A stretch of DNA of 64,000 bases from Microbacterium sp. (GTDB lineage: Bacteria; Actinomycetota; Actinomycetes; Actinomycetales; Microbacteriaceae). The notes under the pieces were generated by a model. The model ran no database searches and had not been told where the DNA came from. It worked only from the letters and a program-made list of their open reading frames with translations. The translations under genes were made by a program, and so were the position numbers. Positions 1 to 7,657 of the stretch are shown piece by piece (position 1 is the stretch's first letter; each line of letters starts with the position of its first letter). The stretch is from positions 109,990 through 173,989 of the forward strand of contig QFPM01000002.1 of the NCBI GenBank assembly GCA_003248655.1, given 5' to 3'.

Positions 1-993
1 CGTGCACGAACGCGGGTCGCGGTCGGGTCGCCACCGCTCGAACTGCACCGTGTGGCGGAACCGATCGCCCTCGAGCTGGTCGTAGCGCACCTCGAGCACT
101 CGCTCGGGCCGCAACCGGACGAAGGTCGTGTCCTTGCCCGCCGCGGTGAAGCGCGAGCGCTCGCCCGCTCCGCGGACGGCCGCACCGTCGGCATCCGTCT
201 CGACGAGTGGCGCGAGTTCGTCGACGAGCTCACGCCGGCGCGCGTCGCTCCACGCGGCGACGCCGCCGACCTGGCGCAGCTCACCGGTCGCGTCGTACAG
301 CCCGACCAGAAGCGAGCCGACGCCCGACCCGCTCTTGTGGATGCGGTAGCCAAGCGCCACGACATCCGCCGTGCGCGCGTGCTTGATCTTCAGCATCGTG
401 CGCTTTCCCGGGGCGTAGGGGAGCGCAAGCGGCTTCGCGACGACGCCGTCGAGTCCCGCGCCCTCGAAACGCGCGAGCCACTCCTCGGCGAGGGCGCGGT
501 CGGTCGTCGCGCGCGTGAGGTGGAGCGGGCCGCGGATGCCGCCGAGCAGCTCCTCGAGCGCGGCGCGGCGCTGTGCGAACGGCTCGGGCTGCAGGTCGCG
601 CTCGCCGACCGCGAGCAGGTCGAACGCGACGAACCGCGCGGGGTCGGTGCGGCTCAGCAGCTCGACGCGGGAGGCGGCGGGGTGGATGCGCTGCGACAGG
701 GCATCCCACGACAGCCGCGCGGGCTCGCCGCGGGCGACGACGATCTCGCCGTCGAGCAGACACGGGCCGGGCAGTAGCTCGGCGAACGCGGCGACGAGCT
801 CGGGGAAGTAGCGGGTGAGCGGCTTCGCGCCGCGCGAGCCGATCACGACGCCCTCCGGACCCGATCCGTCGTAGGCGACGATGGCGCGAAAGCCGTCCCA
901 CTTCGGTTCGAACGAGAGTCCTCCCGGCGTCTTCGCAGGGTCGGGGATGCCGGCGACCGCCTTCGCGAGCATGGGCGCGGGGATCTCGTACAT
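1..993 (-). CDS. ATP-dependent DNA ligase (LigC/LigD ligase-domain type), 3' end cut by window edge
   Basis: Seals nicks in duplex DNA through a ligase-adenylate intermediate. The first 331 codons are present; the frame is open to the window edge, so the C-terminus is missing. The N-terminus begins MYEIPAPMLA. Motif I is KWDGFR at residues 31-36, with Lys31 the expected adenylated residue. It is followed by GSRG (about 52-55), LLDGEIV (79-85), GLDGVVAKP and the MLKIKH motif V, then an OB-fold-like stretch. The order and spacing fit the small actinobacterial ATP ligases (LigC or the ligase part of LigD), not NAD-dependent LigA. No polymerase or nuclease domain precedes the ligase motifs, which argues for a stand-alone LigC-like protein. 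It is divergent from the acyl-CoA dehydrogenase at 1127. Confidence 0.9.
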   Translation of the reverse strand, partial: MYEIPAPMLAKAVAGIPDPAKTPGGLSFEPKWDGFRAIVAYDGSGPEGVVIGSRGAKPLTRYFPELVAAFAELLPGPCLLDGEIVVARGEPARLSWDALSQRIHPAASRVELLSRTDPARFVAFDLLAVGERDLQPEPFAQRRAALEELLGGIRGPLHLTRATTDRALAEEWLARFEGAGLDGVVAKPLALPYAPGKRTMLKIKHARTADVVALGYRIHKSGSGVGSLLVGLYDATGELRQVGGVAAWSDARRRELVDELAPLVETDADGAAVRGAGERSRFTAAGKDTTFVRLRPERVLEVRYDQLEGDRFRHTVQFERWRPDRDPRSCT

Positions 994-1059
994 GGCCCCA
1001 TCCTGCTACGCGCCACTCGTGGGCAGAAGTGGGGGCTGGGAGCGGCACTGAGTTTCACC

Positions 1060-1065
1060 TAGGAT
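1060..1065 (+). promoter_or_regulatory. Candidate -10 box for the acyl-CoA dehydrogenase at 1127
   Basis: TAGGAT lies in the 133-bp gap between the divergent ligase and dehydrogenase genes. It is flanked by two copies of GAGTTTCA about 20 bp apart. No good -35 is visible. The assignment rests only on match to the actinobacterial TANNNT pattern. Confidence 0.35.
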
Positions 1066-1126
1066 GGTTCGGAGTTTCAACCGCATTCGCACGCCGCCGT
1101 GCGGATCGACGAGCGAGGAGCCCTCC

Positions 1127-2863
1127 ATGGCCGCCGAGTACCAGCCGCCCACCGCCGACTACGCCTTCCTCTACGCCGAGGAGTTCGGACTCGACATCGT
1201 CGCGCGCGCAACCGGCGGCGAACTGACCGCCGAGGACGCGGTCGACATCATCGCGGGTGCGGGGGAATTCGCGGCATCCGTTCTCGCTCCTCTCGAGACG
1301 GTCGGCGATCGCGAAGGTGCGCGGCTCGTCGACGGGCAGGTGCACCTGCCGGACGGCTTTGCCGAGGCGTATCGCGCATTCGTCGAGGCGGGCTGGGTCA
1401 GCGCCGAGGCGCCGGTCTCGGCGGGCGGCGACGGCCTTCCCGGGTCGATCCGGGCGGGCCTGGGCGAGATCTGGAACGCCTCGAACGCGGCCTTCGCCCT
1501 GTGCTGGCTGCTGACGGCGGGGCAGATTCACGCGCTGGATGCCGCGGCATCCGATGAGCTGCGCGAGATCTACCTCACGAAGCTCGTGAGCGGCGAGTGG
1601 ACCGGAACGATGAACCTCACCGAGCCGGCGGCGGGCACGGATCTCGGCGCGATCCGCACGATCGCGACGCCGCGCGGCGAGGGCACCTGGTCGATCAAGG
1701 GCCAGAAGATCTTCATCACCTGGGGCGACCACGACGTGGCCGACAACATCGTGCACCTGGTGCTCGCGCGCACCCCCGACGCCCCCGAGGGCGCGAAGGG
1801 GCTCTCGTTGTTCGTCGCGCCGAAGTTCCTCGTGGACGCCGACGGCTCGCTCGGCGAACGCAACGGCGTCGAGACGGTTGCGATCGAGCACAAGCTCGGC
1901 ATCCACGGTTCGCCCACGTGCGTCCTGTCGTACGAGGATGCCACCGGCTACCTCGTCGGCGAGATCGGCGGGGGCCTGGCGGGCATGTTCGTCATGATGA
2001 ACTCGGCCCGCATCGGAATGGGCTTCCAGGCGACGGGTATTGCCGATCGGGCATATCAGCAGGCGGCGTCATATGCCGCTGAGCGCATGCAGGGTCGAGT
2101 GCTGGGTCGCGGGGCCGATGCGCCGATCGCCGAGCACCCCGATGTGCGGCGGCTGCTGCTGTCGATGCGCAGCGACGTGTTCGCGATGCGGGCGCTCGGC
2201 GTGTACGTCGGCGACCTTTTCGACCGCGCCGAGTCGACCGAGGATGCCGACATCCTGCGTCTTGCGGAGTTCTTCGTCCCGATCCTCAAGGGCTGGGCGA
2301 CCGAAGATGCCGTCGCGCTCACGAGCGAGGGCATCCAGGTGCACGGCGGCATGGGCTTCATCGAAGAGACCGGCGCCGCGCAGCACTATCGCGACGCGCG
2401 CATCATGCCGATCTACGAGGGCACGACGGCGATCCAATCGAACGACCTGATCGGGCGCAAGGTGATCCGCGACCGCGGGGCGACCGCCGAGATGCTGTTC
2501 GCGCAGATCGACGAGACCGTCGCGGCGCTGCGCGCGGTGAGCGGCGGTGCCGCGGACGTCGCAGCCCGCGCCGCCGCCCGCCTCGAGCGCGCCGTCGACG
2601 CCGCCCGCCGTGCGACGGCCGACCTCATCGGGTTCGCCGAGTCGCCGCGCGACGCGCACGCGGTGAGTGTGCCGTACCTGACTCTCCTCGGCGTCCTCGC
2701 GGGCGGCTGGATGCACGGGCTTGCGGTCGTCGCCGTCGCCGCGCACGAGGCGGCGGCGGGCGCCGACGCCGACCGCCTCACCTCCGCCGACTTCTACGGC
2801 GCCCACCACCTGCCGCGCGTGCACGCGCTCGCCGAGACGGTGGCCTCCGGCGAGACCGCCTGA
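1127..2863 (+). CDS. Acyl-CoA dehydrogenase, long form with extra C-terminal domain
   Basis: FAD-dependent alpha,beta-dehydrogenation of an acyl-CoA thioester. The product is 578 residues, against about 380 for classical short-chain enzymes. This is the long DmdC/FadE-like type with an added C-terminal helical domain from about residue 450. The flavin-binding segment has MNLTEPAAGTDLG, and the catalytic Glu is in IYEGTTAIQ (Glu431). The ATG at 1127 is chosen over an in-frame ATG at 1064 because GAGGAG lies 8-12 bases upstream and the protein then begins MAAEYQPP, as in the family; the extra 21 codons would run through the promoter. The substrate cannot be read from sequence; propionyl/methylmercaptopropionyl-type or medium-chain acyl-CoA are possible. 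Confidence 0.93.
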   Translation: MAAEYQPPTADYAFLYAEEFGLDIVARATGGELTAEDAVDIIAGAGEFAASVLAPLETVGDREGARLVDGQVHLPDGFAEAYRAFVEAGWVSAEAPVSAGGDGLPGSIRAGLGEIWNASNAAFALCWLLTAGQIHALDAAASDELREIYLTKLVSGEWTGTMNLTEPAAGTDLGAIRTIATPRGEGTWSIKGQKIFITWGDHDVADNIVHLVLARTPDAPEGAKGLSLFVAPKFLVDADGSLGERNGVETVAIEHKLGIHGSPTCVLSYEDATGYLVGEIGGGLAGMFVMMNSARIGMGFQATGIADRAYQQAASYAAERMQGRVLGRGADAPIAEHPDVRRLLLSMRSDVFAMRALGVYVGDLFDRAESTEDADILRLAEFFVPILKGWATEDAVALTSEGIQVHGGMGFIEETGAAQHYRDARIMPIYEGTTAIQSNDLIGRKVIRDRGATAEMLFAQIDETVAALRAVSGGAADVAARAAARLERAVDAARRATADLIGFAESPRDAHAVSVPYLTLLGVLAGGWMHGLAVVAVAAHEAAAGADADRLTSADFYGAHHLPRVHALAETVASGETA

Positions 2864-2911
2864 ACCCACGCGCCCCCGCCCGCTAAGGGAAAGGTGCGCG
2901 TGCTACAGTGG

Positions 2912-2935
2912 GTCATACCGACTGGACGGTATGAC
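2912..2935. promoter_or_regulatory. TetR-type operator (perfect 9-bp inverted repeat, 6-bp spacer)
   Basis: GTCATACCG, six bases, CGGTATGAC. It lies 19 bases before the SDR start and 49 bases after the preceding stop. The same core half-site (ATACCG, six bases, CGGTAT) recurs at 6635-6658, so one repressor probably binds both. The TetR protein encoded just downstream (3727-4302) is the obvious candidate; the one at 6697-7374 is the alternative. Confidence 0.85.
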
Positions 2936-2953
2936 GCTCGAGGAGGAGCCGAC

Positions 2954-3703
2954 ATGACGGATGCCGGAGCACGGTTCGCGGACACGGTGACGATCGTCAC
3001 GGGCTCGAGCCGCGGAATCGGACTCGCGATCGCCCAGCGCCTCGTCGCGGAGGGCGGGCGCGTGGTCCTGACCGGGCGACGCCGTGAGCCGCTCGACGCG
3101 GCCGCCGCAGAACTCGGCCCCGCCGCGACGGCCGTCGCCGGCGCCGCGGACGACCCGGAGCACCGCGCCGCCGTCTTCGCCCACGTCGCCGAGACCCACG
3201 GCAGGCTCGACCACCTCGTCAACAACACCGGCATCAACCCGGTGTACGGGCCGCTCGCGGGCGTCGACCTCACCGCGGCGCGGAAGATCCTCGAGGTCAA
3301 CGTCGTCGCGGCGCTGGAGTGGTCGCGCGACGCGGTCGCCGCGGGTCTCGGCCGCTCGATCGTCAACATCGCCTCGGTCGCCGGGTTCGGCGCGAGCCCC
3401 GGCATCGGGATGTACGGCGTCTCGAAGGCGGCGCTGGTCAACCTCACGGCGCAGCTCGCGTACGAGCTGGCCCCCGGCATCCGCGTCAACGCCGTCGCCC
3501 CCGCCGTCATCAAGACCGCGTTCGCGCGCGCCCTCTACGAGGGCCACGAGGCAGAGTCCGCCGCAGGTTACCCGCTGCACCGCCTGGGCGAGCCCGGCGA
3601 CGTCGCGGGCCCCGTCGCCTTCCTCCTCTCCTCCGACGCGGGCTGGATCACGGGCCAGACCCTCGCGATCGACGGCGGCGCCGGCATCCGCCCGCTCTTG
3701 TGA
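2954..3703 (+). CDS. SDR family oxidoreductase (FabG-like)
   Basis: NAD(P)-dependent dehydrogenase/reductase of 249 residues. The Rossmann motif TGSSRGIG is at about residues 15-22, LVNNTGINP at about 90, and the catalytic Ser-Tyr-Lys is seen as NIASVAG then YGVSKAAL (about residues 138-160). The start at 2954 follows AGGAGGAG with good spacing. It is the first gene behind the 2912 operator and is followed 23 bases later by a TetR gene, so the two are probably one autoregulated transcript. A 3-hydroxyacyl-CoA or other hydroxy-acid substrate fits the neighbourhood but is inferred from context only. Confidence 0.9.
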   Translation: MTDAGARFADTVTIVTGSSRGIGLAIAQRLVAEGGRVVLTGRRREPLDAAAAELGPAATAVAGAADDPEHRAAVFAHVAETHGRLDHLVNNTGINPVYGPLAGVDLTAARKILEVNVVAALEWSRDAVAAGLGRSIVNIASVAGFGASPGIGMYGVSKAALVNLTAQLAYELAPGIRVNAVAPAVIKTAFARALYEGHEAESAAGYPLHRLGEPGDVAGPVAFLLSSDAGWITGQTLAIDGGAGIRPLL

Positions 3704-3726
3704 ACCCGCCCCGCCAAGATGGACGC

Positions 3727-4302
3727 ATGAGAGATTCGCGAGTCGCGGACGACCTGCGGCGCGCTGCCGTCGAGCTGTTCGCCACGCAGGGGTACGAGGC
3801 GACCAGCGTGCAGCAGATCGTCGACGCCGCCGGGGTCACGAAGGGCGCGATGTACCACTACTTCGCGTCGAAGGACGACCTGCTCTTCGGCATCTACGAC
3901 TCCCTGCTGACGCTGCAGAAGGCGCACCTCGACGAGATCGTCGCGCGCGGCGGCGACGTGGACGACATCCTGCGCGCGGTCTGCGTCGACGTCGTCGAGA
4001 CCTCGATCGACCACTTCCGCGAGGGCGCGGTCTTCTTCCGCAGCCAGCACCTGCTCACGGCCGAGCGGGGGCAGGAGGTCGTCCGTCGACGCCGCGAGTA
4101 CCACGACGTGTTCGCCGCGCTGCTCGAGCGCGGGCAGCGCGAGGGGCGCTACCGCACCGACATCCCCACCGCGGTGCTCGTCGCGCACTTCTTCAGCGAC
4201 GTGCACTACCTCTCGCACTGGTATTCGCCGACCGGGCCCGAGGGCGCCTCGCTCGTCGCCGCGCAGCTGACCGACCTGTACCTCGCGAGCCTGCGCGCCT
4301 GA
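3727..4302 (+). CDS. TetR family repressor, KstR2-like C-terminal domain
   Basis: A 191-residue one-component repressor. The N-terminal helix-turn-helix is seen as VQQIVDAAGVTKGAMYHYFASKDDLL (about residues 27-52). The C-terminal ligand domain (FRSQHLLTAERGQEVVRRRREYHDVF) resembles that of KstR2-like acyl-CoA-sensing repressors. The start at 3727 gives the usual short N-terminal arm; longer in-frame extensions run through the SDR gene. It probably controls its own operon via the 2912 operator and, in trans, the kinase/dehydrogenase operon via 6635. An acyl-CoA effector is inferred from family and neighbours. Confidence 0.9.
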   Translation: MRDSRVADDLRRAAVELFATQGYEATSVQQIVDAAGVTKGAMYHYFASKDDLLFGIYDSLLTLQKAHLDEIVARGGDVDDILRAVCVDVVETSIDHFREGAVFFRSQHLLTAERGQEVVRRRREYHDVFAALLERGQREGRYRTDIPTAVLVAHFFSDVHYLSHWYSPTGPEGASLVAAQLTDLYLASLRA

Positions 4303-4320
4303 GTCGGCGCGCGCCTCGCC

Positions 4321-5523
4321 TCACCCCTTCAGCAGCGCCCGCCCGAGGCTGCTCAGGTGCACCTCGTCGGGTCCGTCGGCGATCCGCAGGGTGCGGACCC
4401 CGGCGTACATCTCCGCGAGGGGGGTGTCGCCCGACACCCCCGCGCCGCCGAACACCTGGATCGCCCGGTCGACGATCAGCTGCGCCGCCCGCGGCACCGC
4501 GATCTTGATCGCCTGGATCTCGGTCATCGCGGCGCGGTTTCCCACCGTGTCCATGAGCCAGGCCGTCTTGAGCACGAGCAGGCGCAGCGACTCGAGCGTG
4601 ATGCGCGACTCGGCGACCCATTCGCGGATGACGCCGCGCTCCGACAGCGGGCCGCCGAACGCGTGCCGGTCCTTCGCCCGCGCGGTCATCAGCGCGAGCG
4701 CGCGCTCGGCCATCCCGAGCGCCCGCATGCAGTGGTGGATACGCCCGGGCCCGAGGCGCGCCTGCGCGATCGCGAACCCGTCGCCTTCGCCAGCGAGCAA
4801 ATGGGATGCCGGCACGCGAGCCTCGTGGAAGGCGATCTCGGCGTGCCCACCGTGGTCGCGGTCGTCGTACCCGAAGACCGGCAGCGAGCGCACGACCTCG
4901 ACGCCGGGAGTGTCGCGCGGTACGAGGATCATCGATTGGCGGCGGTGCCGCGGCGCCTCGGGATCGGTCTCACCCATGACGATGAGGATCGCGGCATCCG
5001 GGTTCATCGCGCCCGTCGACCACCACTTGCGGCCCGTGATGACATAGTGGTCGCCGTCGCGGCGGATGCGGGTCTCGATGTTCGTCGCGTCGGACGAGGC
5101 GACGGCCGGCTCGGTCATGCAGAAGGCCGAGCGGATGCGGGCATCGAGCAGCGGCTCGAGCCAGCGCTCCTTCTGCTCGGGGGTGCCGAAGTCGTTCAGC
5201 ACCTCCATGTTGCCGGTGTCGGGCGCGGCGCAGTTGAAGGCCGGCGGCGCGAGGCGCAGGCTCCAGCCGGTGACTTCGGCGACCGGCGCGTACTGCAGGT
5301 TGGTGAGGCCTGCGCCGCCCTCGCCCGGCAGGAAGAGGTTCCAGAGCCCCTCGGCGCGCGCCGCGGCCTGCAGGTCGCGGACGATCGGGCGCACCGACCA
5401 GTCGCCCGGCGTGGCCGCCAGCTGCGCCTCGAGCTCGGGCTCGGCCGGCAGCACGCGCTCGTCGAGGAAGCGGCGTGCGCGGGCGACGAGGTCGGTCGTG
5501 CGGTCATCGAGTGAGAAATCCAT
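4321..5523 (-). CDS. Acyl-CoA dehydrogenase, ACAD10/11-like
   Basis: A 400-residue flavoprotein of the branch related to the dehydrogenase half of eukaryotic ACAD10/ACAD11 and to bacterial LvaC. The FAD/substrate motifs are FCMTEPAVASSDATN and GRKWWSTGAMNPD; the C-terminal region has RIADGPDEVHL in place of the usual YEGT catalytic Glu segment. That replacement is typical of ACAD10/11 relatives. The upstream neighbour at 5538 is an APH-type kinase, the partner fused to this domain in ACAD10/11, 14 bases away in the same transcript. In LvaA/LvaC systems the kinase phosphorylates a 4-hydroxyacyl-CoA and the dehydrogenase-like enzyme removes the phosphate on the way to the 3-hydroxy isomer. Confidence 0.9.
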   Translation of the reverse strand: MDFSLDDRTTDLVARARRFLDERVLPAEPELEAQLAATPGDWSVRPIVRDLQAAARAEGLWNLFLPGEGGAGLTNLQYAPVAEVTGWSLRLAPPAFNCAAPDTGNMEVLNDFGTPEQKERWLEPLLDARIRSAFCMTEPAVASSDATNIETRIRRDGDHYVITGRKWWSTGAMNPDAAILIVMGETDPEAPRHRRQSMILVPRDTPGVEVVRSLPVFGYDDRDHGGHAEIAFHEARVPASHLLAGEGDGFAIAQARLGPGRIHHCMRALGMAERALALMTARAKDRHAFGGPLSERGVIREWVAESRITLESLRLLVLKTAWLMDTVGNRAAMTEIQAIKIAVPRAAQLIVDRAIQVFGGAGVSGDTPLAEMYAGVRTLRIADGPDEVHLSSLGRALLKG

Positions 5524-5537
5524 CAGGGCACCTTCCT

Positions 5538-6593
5538 TCAGCTGCCGGTGAGAGGCAGTCCGCGGCGGGCGAGAGGCTCGACGAGCCCGCCGATGCGATC
5601 GAAACCCGCGCCGACCGTGTCGCCGGCGCGGAAGCGGTAGTGGATGCCTTCGAGGATGACGGCGAGCTTGTACGCGGCGAACGAGCGGTACCAGCCCAGC
5701 GGCGGCACGGCGATCTTCCGCTGCGCGGCGTACGCATCGATGAGCTCGTCGATGCCCGGGTAGCCCGCGGCCGGGTCGACGGCGCTCGGGACGGCCGACG
5801 ACAGCCCGTCATCGAGGTCGCCGATCTGCCAGTACACGGCGAACATCCCGAGGTCGACGAGCGGGTCGCCGAGCGTCGCCATCTCCCAGTCGAGGATGGC
5901 CGAGATCCGCGCGTCATCGCCCGAACCGACCACGAGCGCGTTGTCGAGGCGGTAGTCGCCGTGCACGATGGCGGGCGGGCCGGATGCCGGCACCGCGGCC
6001 TCCAGCGCGGCCTGCAGCCGGTCGAGGTCGGGGGTCTCGCGCGAGCGCGACGCGTCGAGCTGGCGCCGCCAGGTGGCGAGCTGGCGGTCGAGGTAGCCCT
6101 GAGGTCGACCGAAGTCGCTGAGTCCGGCGGAGTCGGGGTCGACCGAGTGCAGGTCGGCGAGGTGCTCGGCGAGCTCGAGACTCAGCGCGCGCAGCGCGCC
6201 GGGGGAGTAGTCGACGTTCTGATCGGCGTGGGCCAGCACCCTGCCGGGCGCGCGTTCCATGACGAAGAAGACCGTGCCGGTGACCTCGTGCGCCTCGGTG
6301 TCGTCGACGACGTCGACGGCGACCGGTACGGGCACGGGCGACCCGGCCAGGGCGGCGATGACACGGTGCTCGCGGCGCATGTCGTGGGCGCTGGCGAGCA
6401 CGTGTCCGAGCGGCGGCCGGCGCAGGATGAGCGGCGTGCGCGTGCCCTCGACCGCGTAGGTGAGGTTGCTGCGGCCGCCCGCGATGACGGACGCCGTGAC
6501 GCCGTCCGCACCGGATCCAGGCGCGAACTCGGGGTGTGCGCGGTCGATCCACGCGGCGAGCCCGGCGAGGTCGAGCCCCGGAACATCGGTCAT
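5538..6593 (-). CDS. APH-type phosphotransferase, LvaA/ACAD10-11 kinase-domain-like
   Basis: A 351-residue aminoglycoside-phosphotransferase-fold kinase. The N-lobe has GGRSNLTYAV; the catalytic loop IVHGDYRLDNALV (about residue 218) and the metal-binding ILDWEMATLGDPLVDLG (about residue 243) are intact. The LVDLGMFAVYW tail is typical of the subgroup found beside or fused to acyl-CoA dehydrogenases, not of drug-resistance enzymes. It is first in an operon with the ACAD10/11-like enzyme, and its start lies 42 bases below the 6635 operator. A role on hydroxyacyl-CoA is likely from family knowledge; antibiotic modification is unlikely. Confidence 0.88.
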   Translation of the reverse strand: MTDVPGLDLAGLAAWIDRAHPEFAPGSGADGVTASVIAGGRSNLTYAVEGTRTPLILRRPPLGHVLASAHDMRREHRVIAALAGSPVPVPVAVDVVDDTEAHEVTGTVFFVMERAPGRVLAHADQNVDYSPGALRALSLELAEHLADLHSVDPDSAGLSDFGRPQGYLDRQLATWRRQLDASRSRETPDLDRLQAALEAAVPASGPPAIVHGDYRLDNALVVGSGDDARISAILDWEMATLGDPLVDLGMFAVYWQIGDLDDGLSSAVPSAVDPAAGYPGIDELIDAYAAQRKIAVPPLGWYRSFAAYKLAVILEGIHYRFRAGDTVGAGFDRIGGLVEPLARRGLPLTGS

Positions 6594-6634
6594 CGTCGAC
6601 CCTTCCGACGACGCACGATGCGCCGTCGAGACTC

Positions 6635-6658
6635 AGCATACCGAATGGTCGGTATGCT
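6635..6658. promoter_or_regulatory. TetR-type operator (perfect 9-bp inverted repeat, 6-bp spacer)
   Basis: AGCATACCG, six bases, CGGTATGCT, located between a TetR gene (ending at 6697) and the kinase/dehydrogenase operon starting at 6593. The half-site and spacer match the operator at 2912-2935, which puts both operons in one small regulon. Confidence 0.85.
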
Positions 6659-6696
6659 GCCAAGAGCGTCGAGTGAATGGTGCCGGAGACGCCGGA

Positions 6697-7374
6697 CTAC
6701 AGGGCGTCGCGCAGGCGCCGGGCGAGCTCGGCGGTCGGCATCCGGCGGGGGAAGGTCGCCACGACGACGTCATCGGCGCGTGCGTCCTCGTCGTCGGGGT
6801 GCACGCCGAACCGGTGCAGCAGGCTGTCGTAGGCATCCGTCAGCACCGACTCCGGCACGTCGTCGGTGCCGCGCAGCAGGCGGCGTAGCACATGGTTGTG
6901 CACGGCCGTCACGGCAGCCGCGAACGCCACCGCGTCGATCGGGTCGAGGCCCGGCAGCGCCTCGCGCAGGTAGTCGTCGAACAGACGCTCGTACTGGAAG
7001 ACGGTCACGATCTCGCGGTCGCGCAGCGCCGGCACCTGCCGCACGACGGCGTAGCGCCGACGGGCGAGCTCGGGCTCCGCGGCGAAGTGGCGGAACACCT
7101 CGACCGACGCCGCACACGCGGCCGCCCAAGGGTTGTCCCGCGGATCGCGCCGGGCGTCGGCGAGGAAGGTGCGCAGCTGGGTGAGCAGCACGTCGTGGTC
7201 GCTGAAGACGACGTCGTCCTTGCCCCCGAACTGGCGGAAGAAGGTCGAGCGCGAGACGCCCGCGGCCTGTGCGATCTGCTCGACCGAGGTGGCCTCGAAG
7301 CCCTGCGCGACGAACAGGTCGAGCGCGGCGGCCACGACGGCGTTGCGGGCGGAAGTCGGAGCGACATCGGTCAT
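6697..7374 (-). CDS. TetR family transcriptional regulator
   Basis: A 225-residue regulator. The HTH is VEQIAQAAGVSRSTFFRQFGGKDD at about residues 31-54, followed by an all-helical ligand domain. It is transcribed leftwards towards the kinase/dehydrogenase operon, with the 6635 operator in the 103-bp gap. Upstream, the gap to sucC holds a short CGCCG/CGGCG repeat at 7389-7400 that might be its own operator. The ligand is unknown; a CoA-ester or lipid effector would suit its neighbours. Confidence 0.87.
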   Translation of the reverse strand: MTDVAPTSARNAVVAAALDLFVAQGFEATSVEQIAQAAGVSRSTFFRQFGGKDDVVFSDHDVLLTQLRTFLADARRDPRDNPWAAACAASVEVFRHFAAEPELARRRYAVVRQVPALRDREIVTVFQYERLFDDYLREALPGLDPIDAVAFAAAVTAVHNHVLRRLLRGTDDVPESVLTDAYDSLLHRFGVHPDDEDARADDVVVATFPRRMPTAELARRLRDAL

Positions 7375-7405
7375 GCGCCGAGCCTAGTCGCCGGTCGGCG
7401 CACGA

Positions 7406-7478
7406 GTCGTATGGGCGGTGGGGCTGGTGAGCACGGGAGTGGCGCACGAGGCGACACCAGCCCCACCCGCCATACGAC
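7406..7478. repeat. Long intergenic inverted repeat (24-bp arms, 25-base loop)
   Basis: The left arm 7406-7429 and right arm 7455-7478 are complementary at 22 of 24 positions (GTCGTATGGGCGG... against ...CCCGCCATACGAC). It sits in the divergent gap between the TetR gene and sucC, about 85 bases upstream of the sucC -10 box. A terminator is not expected here, because both flanking genes point away. It could be an operator array, a mobile palindrome or a cruciform. Confidence 0.75.
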
Positions 7479-7562
7479 CGAGCAGCCACCGCTGGCCCAG
7501 GGGTGGGAAGGGGCGCGACCGCGCCCGGGCTGTGGCGGTCCGAGGCGCCCAGGTGCACGTAT

Positions 7563-7568
7563 TAGGCT
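7563..7568 (+). promoter_or_regulatory. Candidate -10 box of sucCD
   Basis: TAGGCT, the same hexamer found upstream of icd (21363) and the ABC exporter leader (16649). The presumed start of transcription falls about 10 bases before the 7583 palindrome, leaving a leader of roughly 85 bases before sucC. Confidence 0.5.
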
Positions 7569-7582
7569 GGGGGATTGGTCGA

Positions 7583-7600
7583 TATCTCGACATCGAGACA
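7583..7600. promoter_or_regulatory. Candidate operator in sucCD leader
   Basis: TATCTCGA next to CATCGAGACA, an inverted repeat with 7 of 9 pairs. It resembles the perfect palindrome at icd (TATCTTGA/TATCAAGATA), matching 14 of 18 positions. It lies just downstream of the -10 box, where a bound repressor would block transcription. Confidence 0.55.
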
Positions 7601-7657
7601 TTTTCGGCACCGGGAACACCTTCCGACACCCCACAGACGCCCAGCGGAGGATTGCGC

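Noticed and set aside
5538..6593. Aminoglycoside resistance gene
   Set aside because: The fold is shared, but the gene sits with an ACAD10/11-like dehydrogenase under a lipid-type regulator; the subgroup features point to acyl-CoA metabolism.
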